Positions 18,072 to 28,100 are shown, counted from the first letter of the stretch. The stretch is DNA of 64,000 nt from Streptomyces aureocirculatus (GCF_000720475.1 NZ_JOAP01000027.1:36913-100912); one strand, 5' to 3'. A program made the numbers and translations. Notes: generated by a model from the sequence alone, not told the origin.

Positions 18072-19648
18072 TGCCGCTCCATCTCCCCGCAAGCAGGCGC
18101 CCGCTGCGCCTCGGCATGATCCCCGAGGAGGCCGCCGCCCGCCACCCCGGCACCCCCCTCGTCCTCGACCACGACATGGACGCCGCGCCCGCCGCCGGTC
18201 GTGAGCTGACCGTGGGCGGACTCGCCGACCTGGTCGACGACATGGCCGCCCGCCTCTGGGCCGCGGGGGTGCGGGCGGGCGAGCACCTGGCTCTGTACAA
18301 GGCGCACAACTTCGACATCTATGTCCTCGCGTGCGCGGCGTCCCGGCTCGGCGCGGTCCCGGTGCTGCTCTCCCCCGCCCTCGACGGCCCCACGGTGGGC
18401 GCGCTCCTCGACCGCCTGGAGCGTCCGCATCTGCTCACCGACGAGGGCAAGCTCGCCGACGAGCTGGCGGGACTCGACCTCGCCGAGGCCGCCGCGGCGG
18501 TCGTGGTGCCGTCCGGGGACCGCCCCGGCACGGTGTCCCTGGAGTCGCTCGCCGGCTCGCCGCGCCGGGCGCCGGTGCTCCTGGACGGCCACCACCCGGC
18601 CCTGATGACGCACACCTCGGGCACCACCGGCATCCCCAAGCTCGTGGTCCACACGGCACTCTCGCTGCGCGGCCGCTACCGCCCGCAGGACTACCTGGTC
18701 GGCCTGATCCGCCGCCGCGAGACGTACGCCGTCCATGTGTCGTTCGTGCACTCGCGGATGTACATGGCCCTCGCGGTGATGCTGGAGCGCGGTATGCCGG
18801 TCGTGGTCATCGACCATGGGGCGCCGGACGAGGTCGCCCCGCTGCTCGCCCGCACCAGGCCGGGCATCGTGGAGACCCACCCCAACACCTACGTGGAGTG
18901 GGCGGAGCTGGCGGACCACCCGCTGAAGCCTCTGGCCAACGTCAAGTACTTCAGCGGAACGTTCGACGCGATCCACCCGCCCACCATCCACAAGCTGCTC
19001 AGCGGGTCCCGGCGCACCAACCCGCTGTTCTTCCAGTTCTACGGACAGAGCGAGTGCGGCCCCCTGGTGGCCCGCTGGTACACGAAGAAGAACGCGCTCT
19101 CCGCCAACGGCCGCTGCCTCGGCTACCCGCTGCCCGGGATGACCCATGTGCGGGTGGTCCCGCGCGAGGGCCGGCGCCCGACGAAGCGGACCCCCGGCTT
19201 CATCGAGGTGCTCAGCGACGGCCGCGCCGTCACCTACTACGCCGAGGACGAGCGGTACCGGAAGGAGCTGAACGGCACGTGGTGGCGCACCGGTGACGTG
19301 GGCTACCGCGACCGGCTCGGCCGGGTGCACGTGCTCGACCGCGCGGTGGACGTCATCCCGAACGTGGACAGCACCCTGGAGGTCGAGGACGCCGTGCTCG
19401 GCCGCCTCGACGAACTCCTGGAGCTCGTCCTCGTACCGGGCCCGGACAAGGAGCCCCTGCCCGTGGTGTGCACCAAGGACAATGTGCCGCTCGACCCCAT
19501 CCGCTGGCGCCGCGCGGTCGTCGACTTCCCCCAGCTCGCCGACCCGATCCAACTGCCGCTGTCCGAACTGCCGCGTACGGCGACCATGAAGGTGCAGCGC
19601 ATCGAGCTGACCCGGCGCCTCCACGAACGCCTGGAGCGGACCGGATGA
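18071..19648 (+). CDS. Aryl/acyl-CoA ligase (class I adenylate-forming)
   Basis: This 525-residue enzyme has THTSGTTGIPKLVVHT, FYGQSECGP, WWRTGDVGYRDRLG and a C-terminal ATMKVQRIEL lysine motif, all features of acyl-CoA synthetases. It begins at the second of two adjacent ATG codons, overlapping the N-acetyltransferase stop, with AGGAGG just upstream. Its placement between a NAT-fold enzyme and a monooxygenase suggests that it activates the aromatic acid, for example 3-hydroxyanthranilate, or the acyl partner as a CoA thioester. It is only distantly related to the FAAL of the same cluster, so two distinct acids are probably activated. Confidence 0.88.
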   Translation: MPLHLPASRRPLRLGMIPEEAAARHPGTPLVLDHDMDAAPAAGRELTVGGLADLVDDMAARLWAAGVRAGEHLALYKAHNFDIYVLACAASRLGAVPVLLSPALDGPTVGALLDRLERPHLLTDEGKLADELAGLDLAEAAAAVVVPSGDRPGTVSLESLAGSPRRAPVLLDGHHPALMTHTSGTTGIPKLVVHTALSLRGRYRPQDYLVGLIRRRETYAVHVSFVHSRMYMALAVMLERGMPVVVIDHGAPDEVAPLLARTRPGIVETHPNTYVEWAELADHPLKPLANVKYFSGTFDAIHPPTIHKLLSGSRRTNPLFFQFYGQSECGPLVARWYTKKNALSANGRCLGYPLPGMTHVRVVPREGRRPTKRTPGFIEVLSDGRAVTYYAEDERYRKELNGTWWRTGDVGYRDRLGRVHVLDRAVDVIPNVDSTLEVEDAVLGRLDELLELVLVPGPDKEPLPVVCTKDNVPLDPIRWRRAVVDFPQLADPIQLPLSELPRTATMKVQRIELTRRLHERLERTG

Positions 19649-21210
19649 ACGAGTCCACCGACGTACTGGTCGTCGGCGCGGGCCCGACGGGCCTGTTCAC
19701 GGCGTGCGAACTGCTCCGGCGGGGTGTCGGCGTACGACTGATCGACCGGGCCGCCGTTCCCTCGACCACGCCGAAGGCGCTCGCCCTGTGGCCGCGCGCC
19801 CTCGACCTCCTCGACGACCTCGGCGTCGGCCCCGCCCTGCGCGCGGCCGCCGTGCCCATCGCGGGCTTCAGCTACTTCTCCGCGGGTGCGCCGCTCGCGC
19901 GGTTCACCATCCCGCCTGAGCTGCGCCCCGTGCACCTGCCGCAGCACGAGACCGAGCGGCTGCTCACCGAACGCCTGCACGAGCTCGGCGGGAAGGTCGA
20001 GCGCGGGGCGCGCCTCCTCGCCTTCGACGACCTCGACCACAGCGGGCGCGTCGACGCCACGGACGCGGTCACCGCCGTCGTGGAGCACGGCGATGCCGGG
20101 GTGCGGCGCGTCCGGGCCTCCTTCGTCGTCGGCGCCGACGGCGCGGGGAGCGGGGTGCGCGGCGCGCTCGGCGCCGGGTTCCAGGGCAGCACGTACCCGC
20201 TGTCGTTCGCGCTCGTCGACGCCCGTGTCGAGGGCGCGCTCCCCCCGGACCAACTGCTCTACTACCAGGCCGCTTCCGGCACCCTGATGATCGCGCCGCT
20301 GCCGGACGGCGTGTTCCGGATCCTCGCCGTCCAGCCGCAGGGCGCGGGGGCCGTCACGGCACCGATGATGCAGCGCCTCCTCGACGAGCGCGGCCCCGGC
20401 GGGGTGACCATCACCGAAACGGTCTGGCAGACGGTCTACCGGGTGCACGCGCGCACGGCCACCGACTACCAGCGCGGCCGGGTGTTCCTGGCCGGGGACA
20501 GTGCGCACGTGCACAGCCCGGCCGGCGGGCAGGGCATGAACAACGGCCTCCAGGACGGCGCCAACCTGGCGTGGAAACTGGCCGCCGTGCTCTGCGGGGC
20601 CTCCCCCGCCTCGCTGCTCGACGACTACACCGCGGAGCGGTCCGAGGCCACGGACCGCATCGTCGCCGACACCGACCGGCAGACCCGGGCCTGGATGGCG
20701 CACACCAGGGCCCGCGTCGCGGTGCGGGACGCGGCGTTCCGCGCGGCCGACAGGACCGGGGTCGTGCCCGGCCAGGTCTTCCCCGTGATGGCGGGCCGCC
20801 GGGTCCGCTACACGCCCGTCCGGGCCACCCAGGAGCCCTCCGGCCGCGCGCGCTGCCGGCTCCTTCGCCGCGTCCCCGGGCGGCTGCGCACGGGCATGGT
20901 CTTCCCGCGCGAGCTCGCCGTGCGCCACGGCATGACGGGCGGCGCCCCCGGTCCTGCCAACTGGAGCGTGGCGGTCCTCTCGGCACGCCCGTACAGCGAC
21001 TTCCCCGAGCTGGTCACTCAGGCCCTGCGCCCCTGGCCCGGGGTGCGCCGCGTCCTGCTGCACCCGTCCGACGCCGTGCCCCTCACCGGGTGCGCCGCGA
21101 CGGGCTTCTACCTCGTCAGGCCCGACGGGCACATCGCGGCGCACGGCCACACGGACGACCTCGCGCGACTGCGCGCGGAGCTGGCGCGGGTCCTGCTGCC
21201 CCGGGACTGA
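19645..21210 (+). CDS. Group A FAD-dependent aromatic monooxygenase
   Basis: This 521-residue flavoprotein has the N-terminal GAGPTGL dinucleotide-binding motif, a VVGADGAGSGVRG stretch (DG motif), and FLAGDSAHVHSPAGGQGMN (GD motif). A C-terminal thioredoxin-like domain follows, as in phenol hydroxylase and the MhpA/RdmE group. Such enzymes hydroxylate electron-rich aromatic rings using NAD(P)H and O2. It overlaps the ligase gene by ATGA and ends the operon. It probably hydroxylates the 3-hydroxyanthranilate-derived ring or a quinolone-like product. A strong hairpin follows. Confidence 0.92.
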   Translation: MNESTDVLVVGAGPTGLFTACELLRRGVGVRLIDRAAVPSTTPKALALWPRALDLLDDLGVGPALRAAAVPIAGFSYFSAGAPLARFTIPPELRPVHLPQHETERLLTERLHELGGKVERGARLLAFDDLDHSGRVDATDAVTAVVEHGDAGVRRVRASFVVGADGAGSGVRGALGAGFQGSTYPLSFALVDARVEGALPPDQLLYYQAASGTLMIAPLPDGVFRILAVQPQGAGAVTAPMMQRLLDERGPGGVTITETVWQTVYRVHARTATDYQRGRVFLAGDSAHVHSPAGGQGMNNGLQDGANLAWKLAAVLCGASPASLLDDYTAERSEATDRIVADTDRQTRAWMAHTRARVAVRDAAFRAADRTGVVPGQVFPVMAGRRVRYTPVRATQEPSGRARCRLLRRVPGRLRTGMVFPRELAVRHGMTGGAPGPANWSVAVLSARPYSDFPELVTQALRPWPGVRRVLLHPSDAVPLTGCAATGFYLVRPDGHIAAHGHTDDLARLRAELARVLLPRD

Positions 21211-21232
21211 GCCGGGACCCGCCCCGCACCAA

Positions 21233-21266
21233 GGACGGCACCCTCGCCGCGGCGAGGGTGCCGTCC
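21233..21266. terminator. Perfect 16-bp hairpin between convergent genes
   Basis: GGACGGCACCCTCGCC (21233-21248) is exactly complementary to 21251-21266. It separates the monooxygenase gene from the convergent LLM-family gene and is probably a bidirectional terminator. It may mark the right edge of the biosynthetic cluster. Confidence 0.85.
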
Positions 21267-21292
21267 CGTGCCGTGCCCGCTTCCGCCCGCCG

Positions 21293-22189
21293 CTACTCCC
21301 CGCGCAGCGCCTCCATCACCGGCGCGAACTCCTCCATGAACGGTTCGAGGACGGTCAGGTACGAGAACCCGTACCGCTCGCGCTGCGCCCGCACCTGGGC
21401 GGTGATCTGCTCCACCGTGCCGACGAGGGCGATGGGCATGTCCAGGGCCTGCTCCATGGGCAACTCGGGCAGCCGGTCCACCAGGGGCTGAAGGGCGCGT
21501 TCACGGTCCTCGGTGACGGCGACGAGCTGGATGAGCACGTTCAGCTCGGCGGGCTCGGCGCGTGCGGCACGCTCGGCGGCGAACTTCTCGTATCTGACGA
21601 TCCGTTCGTCGAGTTCGGCGGGCGTGAGCGGCATGAGCTGTCCGGTGGTGGACCCCGGCACGGGGCGCCTACAGGTGAACGACGCGATGTCGGCGTACTC
21701 GGCGGTGAGACGCAGCATCCGGTCGCCGTTGCCGCCGATCAACAGCGGCACCCGGGGCTGCGCGGGCCGCGGCAGGTGCTCCGGGGACCCGAGCAGCCGC
21801 TCCAGCTCGGCCACCGTGTGCCGCAGTTGGTCCACGCGCTCGCGCGGCGACCCGTAGGGCAGTCCTGCCGCCTCGTGCTCCGCCTGTACGTAGCCGGTGC
21901 CGAGCCCGAGTTCCAGGCGGCCCGAAGCCAGGGCGTCCGTCGTTGCCACGTCGCGGGCCAGGAGCGCCGGGTTCCAGAAGCCCGCGTTGAGCACATAGGT
22001 GCCGAGCCGCGGCCTCTCGGTGGCCTCGGCGGCCGCGGCGAGGGCGGGGAAGGGGGCGATCATCCCGAGGTGGTCGGGTACGAGGATCACGTCGTACCCG
22101 AGATCCTCGGCCCGGCGGCACTTGGCGCGCCACTCCTTCGCGGACGAGGGGGTGAGCAGGTCGACCCCGAAGCGGAACGGGCGCGGCAT
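21293..22189 (-). CDS. LLM-class F420-dependent oxidoreductase
   Basis: This 298-residue luciferase-like TIM-barrel protein has FRFGVDLLTPSSAKEWR at the N-terminus, VPDHLGMIAPFPALAAAAEAT, GRLELGLGTGY and PLLIGGNGDRML, signatures of the actinobacterial LLM F420-dependent family. It starts at an ATG with GAGGAGAGTT upstream. It reduces or oxidises an unknown substrate with F420. It converges with the cluster across a strong terminator, so it may lie just outside the cluster; a tailoring redox role cannot be excluded. Confidence 0.88.
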   Translation of the reverse strand: MPRPFRFGVDLLTPSSAKEWRAKCRRAEDLGYDVILVPDHLGMIAPFPALAAAAEATERPRLGTYVLNAGFWNPALLARDVATTDALASGRLELGLGTGYVQAEHEAAGLPYGSPRERVDQLRHTVAELERLLGSPEHLPRPAQPRVPLLIGGNGDRMLRLTAEYADIASFTCRRPVPGSTTGQLMPLTPAELDERIVRYEKFAAERAARAEPAELNVLIQLVAVTEDRERALQPLVDRLPELPMEQALDMPIALVGTVEQITAQVRAQRERYGFSYLTVLEPFMEEFAPVMEALRGE

Positions 22190-22368
22190 GAACTCTCCTC
22201 GGGCAGGCGGCGGTTGACGCGGTGCCGCCATTGCACCACCGGCACGGTGGCGACCGCGGAAACGCGTGCGGGATCCGTCAACACGGCCCGCACGCCCACA
22301 CGGGCCACACAGCCACGCTCGGCCCGTCACCCGCGGCCCCACGGAGGGGAGGCCCGTGGAAGGGCGGG

Positions 22369-23055
22369 CTACTCCATCCAGCCGGGCTTGATCATCCCGC
22401 TCTCGTACGCCAGGATCACCAGTTGCGTGCGGTCACGGACGTCGAGTTTGCTCATGATGCGGCTGACGTGGGTCTTGGCGGTATAGGGGCTGAGCACCAG
22501 GCGCTCGGCGATCTCGTCGTTGGTCAGCCCCGCCCCCACCAGGCGGGTGACCTCGAACTCGCGTTCGGTGAGCGCGTTCAGGCGCGGGCTCACCTCCGGC
22601 TGGACCACCCTGCCCGCGAACTCCGCGATCAGCCTGCGGGTCACCGCCGGTGCGATCAGGGCGTCGCCGCGCGCGCACACCCGGATGCCGTGCAGCAGCT
22701 CCATCGGCTCGGTGTCCTTGACCAGGAAGCCCGAGGCACCGGCGCGCAACGCCCCGTACACGTAATCGTCCACGTCGAACGTGGTGAGGATGACGACGCG
22801 CACCTGGGACAGCCGCTCGTCGGAGACGATCCGCCCGGTGGCCGCGAGGCCGTCCTCCTCCGGCATGCGGATGTCCATCAGGACCACGTCAGGCAGCAGT
22901 TGACGGGCCAGCTCGACGGCCTCGGTCCCGTTGGCCGCCTCACCGACCACCTCGATGTCGTCCTCGTCGTCGATGATGGAGCGGAATCCCGCCCGGACGA
23001 GCTTCTGGTCGTCGGCGAGCAGCACTCTGATGGGCGGCGGGGTCGGGGTTGTCAT
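22369..23055 (-). CDS. NarL/FixJ-family response regulator
   Basis: The 228-residue protein has a receiver domain (LLADDQKLVRAGF with the acidic pair, VVLMDIRMPEEDG with the phospho-acceptor Asp, and VKD with the conserved Lys) and a C-terminal LuxR-type HTH (LTEREFEVTRLVGAGLTNDEIAERL). It is encoded 76 bp downstream of a HisKA_3 histidine kinase on the same strand, its evident partner. The signal and targets are not deducible. Its position beside the cluster border allows a regulatory role but does not show one. Confidence 0.95.
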   Translation of the reverse strand: MTTPTPPPIRVLLADDQKLVRAGFRSIIDDEDDIEVVGEAANGTEAVELARQLLPDVVLMDIRMPEEDGLAATGRIVSDERLSQVRVVILTTFDVDDYVYGALRAGASGFLVKDTEPMELLHGIRVCARGDALIAPAVTRRLIAEFAGRVVQPEVSPRLNALTEREFEVTRLVGAGLTNDEIAERLVLSPYTAKTHVSRIMSKLDVRDRTQLVILAYESGMIKPGWME

Positions 23056-23131
23056 AGCGCCACCTTAAACCGCGTTCCTGGACGGTGAGTTGCGCGTCGG
23101 CGCCCTGAACCCGGCGCTGCCTGACACGAGT

Positions 23132-24424
23132 TCAACACTCCCCTGCGTCCACCCTGCCCGCTTCGCTGCCCACCGACTCGGTGGCGGTGGCGGCGGCCGC
23201 GTCTTCGTCGGCGTCGGTAACGGTGGCGGTGGCGGTGGCGGTGGCGGTGGCGGTGGCGGTGAACGGCAATGTGGCTTCGACGCGGAAGCCCTTGCCGGTG
23301 TCGCGGGCGGTGAGTTCGCCGCCCAGGGCCCTGGCGCGTTCCGTCATGCCCGTGATGCCGCTGCCACGGGTGCTGCCGTCACCGGATCCCTGGCCGTCGT
23401 CCTCGATCCGCACGCGCAGCTCGCCCGCGCTGTAACCGACCTCGATGGTGGCGCTCGACGCCTGCGCGTGCCGGGTGATGTTGGTGAGGGACTCCTGGAC
23501 GATGCGGTAGGCGGCCAGGGAGATCTTCGGGGGCAGCACGGGCCGGTCGCCGTGCGAGAGGACCCGTACGTCGAGCCCGGTGGCGGAGGCCCGTTCCGCG
23601 AGCTCCGGGAGCCGGTCGAGTCCGGCGGTGGGCGCGGTGGGGGCGGCCTCGTCGACCTGGCGCAGCACGCCGAGGGTGCCGCGCAGCTCACGCAGGGCCT
23701 CCTTGCTGGTGTCGCGCACGAACTCCAGGGCGGCGAGCAGTTCGGTGGTCTGTCCTGGCCGCCGGGTGCTGCGGTGCAGGGCGGCGGTGGTCTGCACATT
23801 GATCAGCGAGATGTTGTGCCCGAGGACGTCGTGCAACTCGCGGGCGATGCGCAGCCGTTCCTCGGTGGCGGACTGCCGGGCCCGTACGTCGCGCTCGCGT
23901 TCCGCGGCAAGGGCGCGCTGTTCGGCCTCGGCCTGGTACGCCTGCCGGGCGCGCATGGCGTGGCTGAAGGCGATGACGCTCAGGAACCAGCCGCTGAGGA
24001 GCGCGATGGACATGTTGTCGACGTTGCGCTTCTGTTCGGAGACGCTGAACTCGCCGTACGCGATGACGAGCATGATGAGGACGGCGAGCGCGACGACAGC
24101 CGTCAACTGCCCCGACCTGGCGACGGCGTAGAGGGCGACCATGAACACCAGGGCCGGGGTGGGCCCGTTGATGCCACTGGTCTGGTAGTAGACCAGGGTC
24201 ACCGCGAGCGCGAGGACGGCGACCGACACCGGCCATCGCTCCCGGAACCCGAGCCCGAGCCATCCGACCCCGGCCGACGCACACCCGGCGAGCGCGGCGG
24301 CCACACCGCCCGCCGTGCTGCCGAACACCACGACGGCCAACTCGACAAGGAGAAAGGCACCGACCAACCCCATGGTGCGGTCGATCCGGAACGACGGGGC
24401 CAACACCGCGGTCAAGGAGGGCAT
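23132..24424 (-). CDS. HisKA_3-type sensor histidine kinase
   Basis: The 430-residue membrane kinase has about five predicted hydrophobic segments in residues 20-160 and a coiled stretch rich in Glu and Arg. The dimerisation/phospho-acceptor motif RIARELHDVLGHNISLI follows, then an HATPase domain with YRIVQESLTNITRHA and DDGQGSGDG. It is the partner of the downstream NarL-type regulator. The C-terminus ends in an odd tail: a run of alternating Thr-Ala residues encoded by a GGTGGC hexanucleotide repeat, then an acidic Ala-rich stretch. Confidence 0.94.
   Translation of the reverse strand: MPSLTAVLAPSFRIDRTMGLVGAFLLVELAVVVFGSTAGGVAAALAGCASAGVGWLGLGFRERWPVSVAVLALAVTLVYYQTSGINGPTPALVFMVALYAVARSGQLTAVVALAVLIMLVIAYGEFSVSEQKRNVDNMSIALLSGWFLSVIAFSHAMRARQAYQAEAEQRALAAERERDVRARQSATEERLRIARELHDVLGHNISLINVQTTAALHRSTRRPGQTTELLAALEFVRDTSKEALRELRGTLGVLRQVDEAAPTAPTAGLDRLPELAERASATGLDVRVLSHGDRPVLPPKISLAAYRIVQESLTNITRHAQASSATIEVGYSAGELRVRIEDDGQGSGDGSTRGSGITGMTERARALGGELTARDTGKGFRVEATLPFTATATATATATATVTDADEDAAAATATESVGSEAGRVDAGEC
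23222..23260. repeat. GGTGGC hexanucleotide microsatellite (about 6.5 copies)
   Basis: Thirty-nine bases of uninterrupted GGTGGC lie in the 3' part of the histidine kinase gene. They encode the Thr-Ala run on the minus strand. Copy-number change would be in-frame and would lengthen or shorten the tail without destroying the kinase. Confidence 0.95.
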
Positions 24425-24478
24425 GCCCTCCAGGGTACGAGCCGCCGGTCAGGAGCCCCAGGGGCAGATCCGCACTCG

Positions 24479-25000
24479 TCAGTGCGTGGAGGCCGGGGAC
24501 AGGCAACCGGTCTCGGGATAGTGGCCGTTGGCGTCGGCCCACACACGGTCCTCACTGACGGCTCCGGTGACGCAGGCGGTCCGGCCGACCCAGATGCCGT
24601 AGGAGCTGCCGGGGATCTTGTCGGCCCCGGTGCCGATCAGCAGGTCCTCCACCGAGAGGTGGCCGGGGGCGGCGAGCTTCGCGAGTACGGGCCGTACCTC
24701 CGCGGGGCTGATCCTGCCGCGTCGGCGCAGCTCGTTCAGGGCCCGCTCGACCTCGGCGGCCTTGCGCCCGGCCCGCTTCTCGTCCTGTGGGCTCATCCTG
24801 CCCGCGTGACGGGTGCGGTTGTTGTCGGCGTAGTTCGGTGGTGCGTCGGATCGTGCGTCCGGGCCGGGTGCGGTGGTGTCGTGCGAACCGGAGGAGACGT
24901 CGCCGTTGAGGTTGGAGAACAGGTCGTCCGCACTCTCCCCACAGCCTGCCAGAGTGAGTAACGCGACGGCTACGGCGGCTGTTCGTTTCCACATGCGCAT
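24479..25000 (-). CDS. Small secreted lipoprotein of unknown function
   Basis: The 173-residue product starts at ATG 25000 (another ATG is six bases downstream). It has a charged n-region, a hydrophobic core and the lipobox LTLAGC within the first 20 residues, so it should be lipid-anchored on the outer face of the membrane. The mature protein is Ser/Asp-rich at first. A basic helical segment follows near residues 70-110 (DEKRAGRKAAEVERALNELR), then a C-terminal domain with two cysteines that may form a disulfide. It is 54 bp upstream of the histidine kinase gene and could be an accessory sensor. No family was recognised. Confidence 0.8.
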   Translation of the reverse strand: MRMWKRTAAVAVALLTLAGCGESADDLFSNLNGDVSSGSHDTTAPGPDARSDAPPNYADNNRTRHAGRMSPQDEKRAGRKAAEVERALNELRRRGRISPAEVRPVLAKLAAPGHLSVEDLLIGTGADKIPGSSYGIWVGRTACVTGAVSEDRVWADANGHYPETGCLSPASTH

Positions 25001-25033
25001 GATCCGATGCTCCCTGCCCGGTGCTGCGGGTTC

Positions 25034-25051
25034 ATGAGTACCCGTACTCAT
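25034..25051. promoter_or_regulatory. Short perfect dyad upstream of the lipoprotein gene
   Basis: ATGAGTA (25034-25040) and TACTCAT (25045-25051) are perfect inverted repeats with a 4-bp spacer, 34 bp before the lipoprotein start codon. It may be an operator; no regulator can be named. Confidence 0.4.
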
Positions 25052-25071
25052 CTTCGTCGTCGGAAGTGGGC

Positions 25072-25108
25072 GCGGGCGGGGCCCCGCCAACTGCGGGGCC
25101 CCGCCTGC
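25072..25108 (-). terminator. GC-rich hairpin after the large secreted hydrolase gene
   Basis: GCGGGCGGGGCCCCGC (25072-25087) pairs with 25093-25108 with one mismatch around a CAACT loop, 21 bp past the stop of the minus-strand secreted-protein gene. It is a likely factor-independent terminator. Confidence 0.75.
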
Positions 25109-25128
25109 GCGGTACGACAGGTCCTGGG

Positions 25129-28100
25129 TTACAGGCCCATGCCGTTCATGGTGCGCTCCAGGGAGTCCGCGTAGAGGCGGGCACCCCCGATCTTCGGGTG
25201 GAACGACTGGGCCGACAGGCCGAACTTCTCCAGGATCGGGTAGTCCGTCTTCGGTTCGTCGGAGTCCACCAGCGTCTTGACGATGCCGTGGACGGTCTCC
25301 GGGTCACCGCAGACGGCCTTGCCCGCGAAGTTGGTGGTCGGGTTGGAGAACCAGGCCTTCATGCCCAGCTTGACGGCGTCGTCGGCCGCGCCCTGCATCT
25401 CCGCCGTGAGGACGTTGGCGACGCCGTTCAGCCAGTCCGCGGAGCTGGCCGACAGGCCGATCTGGGCCATGGGGATCGAGACGCTCAGGCACTCGCCGCG
25501 CTTCTCGATGAGCGGCGGGTAGCCCATGAGCGCGATCTTCGCGTTCGGGGCCTTGCCGTGGATCTCCTTCAGGGTCTTGACGATGTCCGGTCGGACGATC
25601 TCCTTGATGAGGCCGACAGCGGCCTTCTCCAGGGGCTGGCCGATGAACTTGCGGTCACGGCCGCCGACGGAGCTGTCGACGTCGCCCTCCTCGAACGTCT
25701 TGTCCTTGCAGTTGCCGCCGTTGAAGGCCATCAGGCACTTCTGGATGATCTTGGAGAAGCGGGCGTCGTTGCCACCGATCGAGATGGTGACCAGGGAGGT
25801 GTTCTGGTCCAGGTACCCCTGGTCGATCTGGGGTGCCTCGCCGCCGTTGGACTGCCTCTCACCGGCGTGCACCACGTTGTAGGTGCGGGCGCCGGAGCAG
25901 GCGATCAGGTGGTAGTCCATCGCCGAGCCGCGGCTGTCGGCCAGGACGCCGACCGACTTGGAACGGCCCGGGATGGTGGCCTGCCGGGACCATGCCTGGG
26001 TGGAGCGGTGGCAGGCGTTGCGGGCGTCCTTGTTCTGGTCGTCGCGGTAGTTGGTCTCCGGGTAGTAGTCCCGGTTGCCCTCGGAAGCGCCCTCACCGGA
26101 GGAGTAGGAGTCGCCCATGGCGACCACGAAGTCCTTCGGCTTGCCCGACAGCGGCTGGAAGGCCACCGAGTCCCAGGCGATGTCCTCGTCACCGGAGCCG
26201 TCCTCGGTGTCGGTGTCGAGGGTCACCGACGGGGTGCCGGTGAAGTTGAAGACGCCGAGGTCGACCCACTTGTTCTTACGGATGCGCTGCGGATGCACAC
26301 GGACCGGGCTGGTGGAATCGGTGCCACCGATCTTGTACGCGGCCTGCCGGGTGTGCGCGCCGTGGTCCGGCATGTGGGCGAAGACGCGCATCCAGCCCCG
26401 CTTCGAGCTGCTGAGCGTCCACTTGCCGCTGGCGTGCAGCCGCTTGCCGTCGGCGGTGGCGAGCCAGCGGGTGTGGCCCATCCAGAAGTGGTTGCCGTTG
26501 CCCGCGCCGATCTGATGCAGGTCGACCTTGGACGGGTACTTTCCGCCCTCACCGGCGAAGGTGAATTTGAAGGATCCGTCGGAAGCGGTGGCACAGGTCC
26601 GTTCGGAGTTTCCGGCCGGGACCGTACCGTTGGGGAGGTTGTCGACGATCATCGCCCCGGCCGGCAGACCGATGTTGCAGTTCGGCGGGTACGAATTCTC
26701 GTCGGGCTGCTCCGGATAGGTGTCGTCGAAGCGGTGGACGGGGTTGCCGCACCTGGCTTCCGTGGTGCAGTTCTTCCACTGCACCGGCTGGTTCCACCAG
26801 CACTTCAGGTAGAGCGGATCCTTGTCGTGGGGGTCGCCGGGCAGCGCGCACGGTCCCTTGCCGTCGTCGTTGGACGCGCCGTCGCCGATCTTCGAGGGCA
26901 CACAGTCGTTCTGCGGACCGCAGAAGGTGTGCAGCGGCGGCTTCGCCGACGTGCGGGCGTCGTTGCTGTTCCACCAGGCCGCACGGTATCCGGCCTGCAT
27001 GTCACCGGGCTTGAACATGGCGGCGATCGGACGGGCGGCCCAACCGATCACCTTCTCCTCGTACGGCCAGTCCTGGGGGTGTGCGGCGTGGCTGTAGTCG
27101 TCCTTGCCGTTCGCCGCTTCGAGGAAGGGTGTCCGGTTCTCCTTCCACAGCGGGTTGGCCGGGTTGTTCGTCCAGCCCACGCCCCACTTGCCGTTCACCG
27201 GCTTGGACTTCGGGTAGTAACCGGCGTTGTACGCCCACAGGGCGTAGAACCAGTTCTCGATGTACTTCGGGTGGCCGTCGTTGATGACGAGGCCGTCCTT
27301 GCGGGTGTCGTTCCACTTCCCGATGAGGATGTTGACACCGGCCGCGATGTTCGCGGCGTAGTCCAGGGCCACGGCCTCCTGCTGGACCGTGGTCAAGGGC
27401 TTCTCGTCCTTCTTCTCCTTGCCGTGCATGCGCATGCCGTCGGTGACCTGCGTGACACCGTAACCGCAGTCGGCCTTGGCGAAGTTCACCGCCCACGGGT
27501 CGGTCTGCTGGCCGTCGGAGGCGTACTCGACGCCGTAGAAGTTACCGATCAGCGAGTTCGCCGTCACGCCCGGCACCGCGAGCCGGGTGGCCTGCCACAT
27601 GTTGGACTCCTGCGCGGTGATGCCGAGCATCACCTGCGCGGGCACGTGCCAGTCCTCACCGGAGCCACCCGCGAGCGGGGTCAGCGGGAACAGCGACTGC
27701 GGGGCGTACGCCGCCATGCCGGTGTTCTTCCAGTTCGCCGGGCGCGTCGCGCTCTTGTTGAGCTTGCCGACGACGGTCTGGTCCACGGCCCACTCGACCT
27801 GGCGCGGGGTGGGCTGGAACGCCTGCTTCTTCGGGTCGTTGCGCGGCACGGAGCAGTACCGGTCGGCCTCGACCGTGTCGTTCGCGGGCGCTCCCTGCGG
27901 GCCCGCCTTCGGGCCCTGCTTCGAGTCCGAATTCGAGTCCGACTTCGAGTCCGACTTCGAGCCCGACTTCGAGCCCGTCCTGACGCCCTGTGCGAGGAGG
28001 ACGGGGCTGGTCTGCGTGCCCTGCCTCAGCTCCTTCTGCCCTCCGACGCGGTCCCCGGCCGGAGGCGCGTCCAGGACGGCCGTCTTGCGGGTGTCGGCCA

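Noticed and set aside
23090..24961. Plus-strand frame with a polyglycine run
   Set aside because: The polyglycine is the GGTGGC microsatellite read in another frame, antisense to the histidine kinase.
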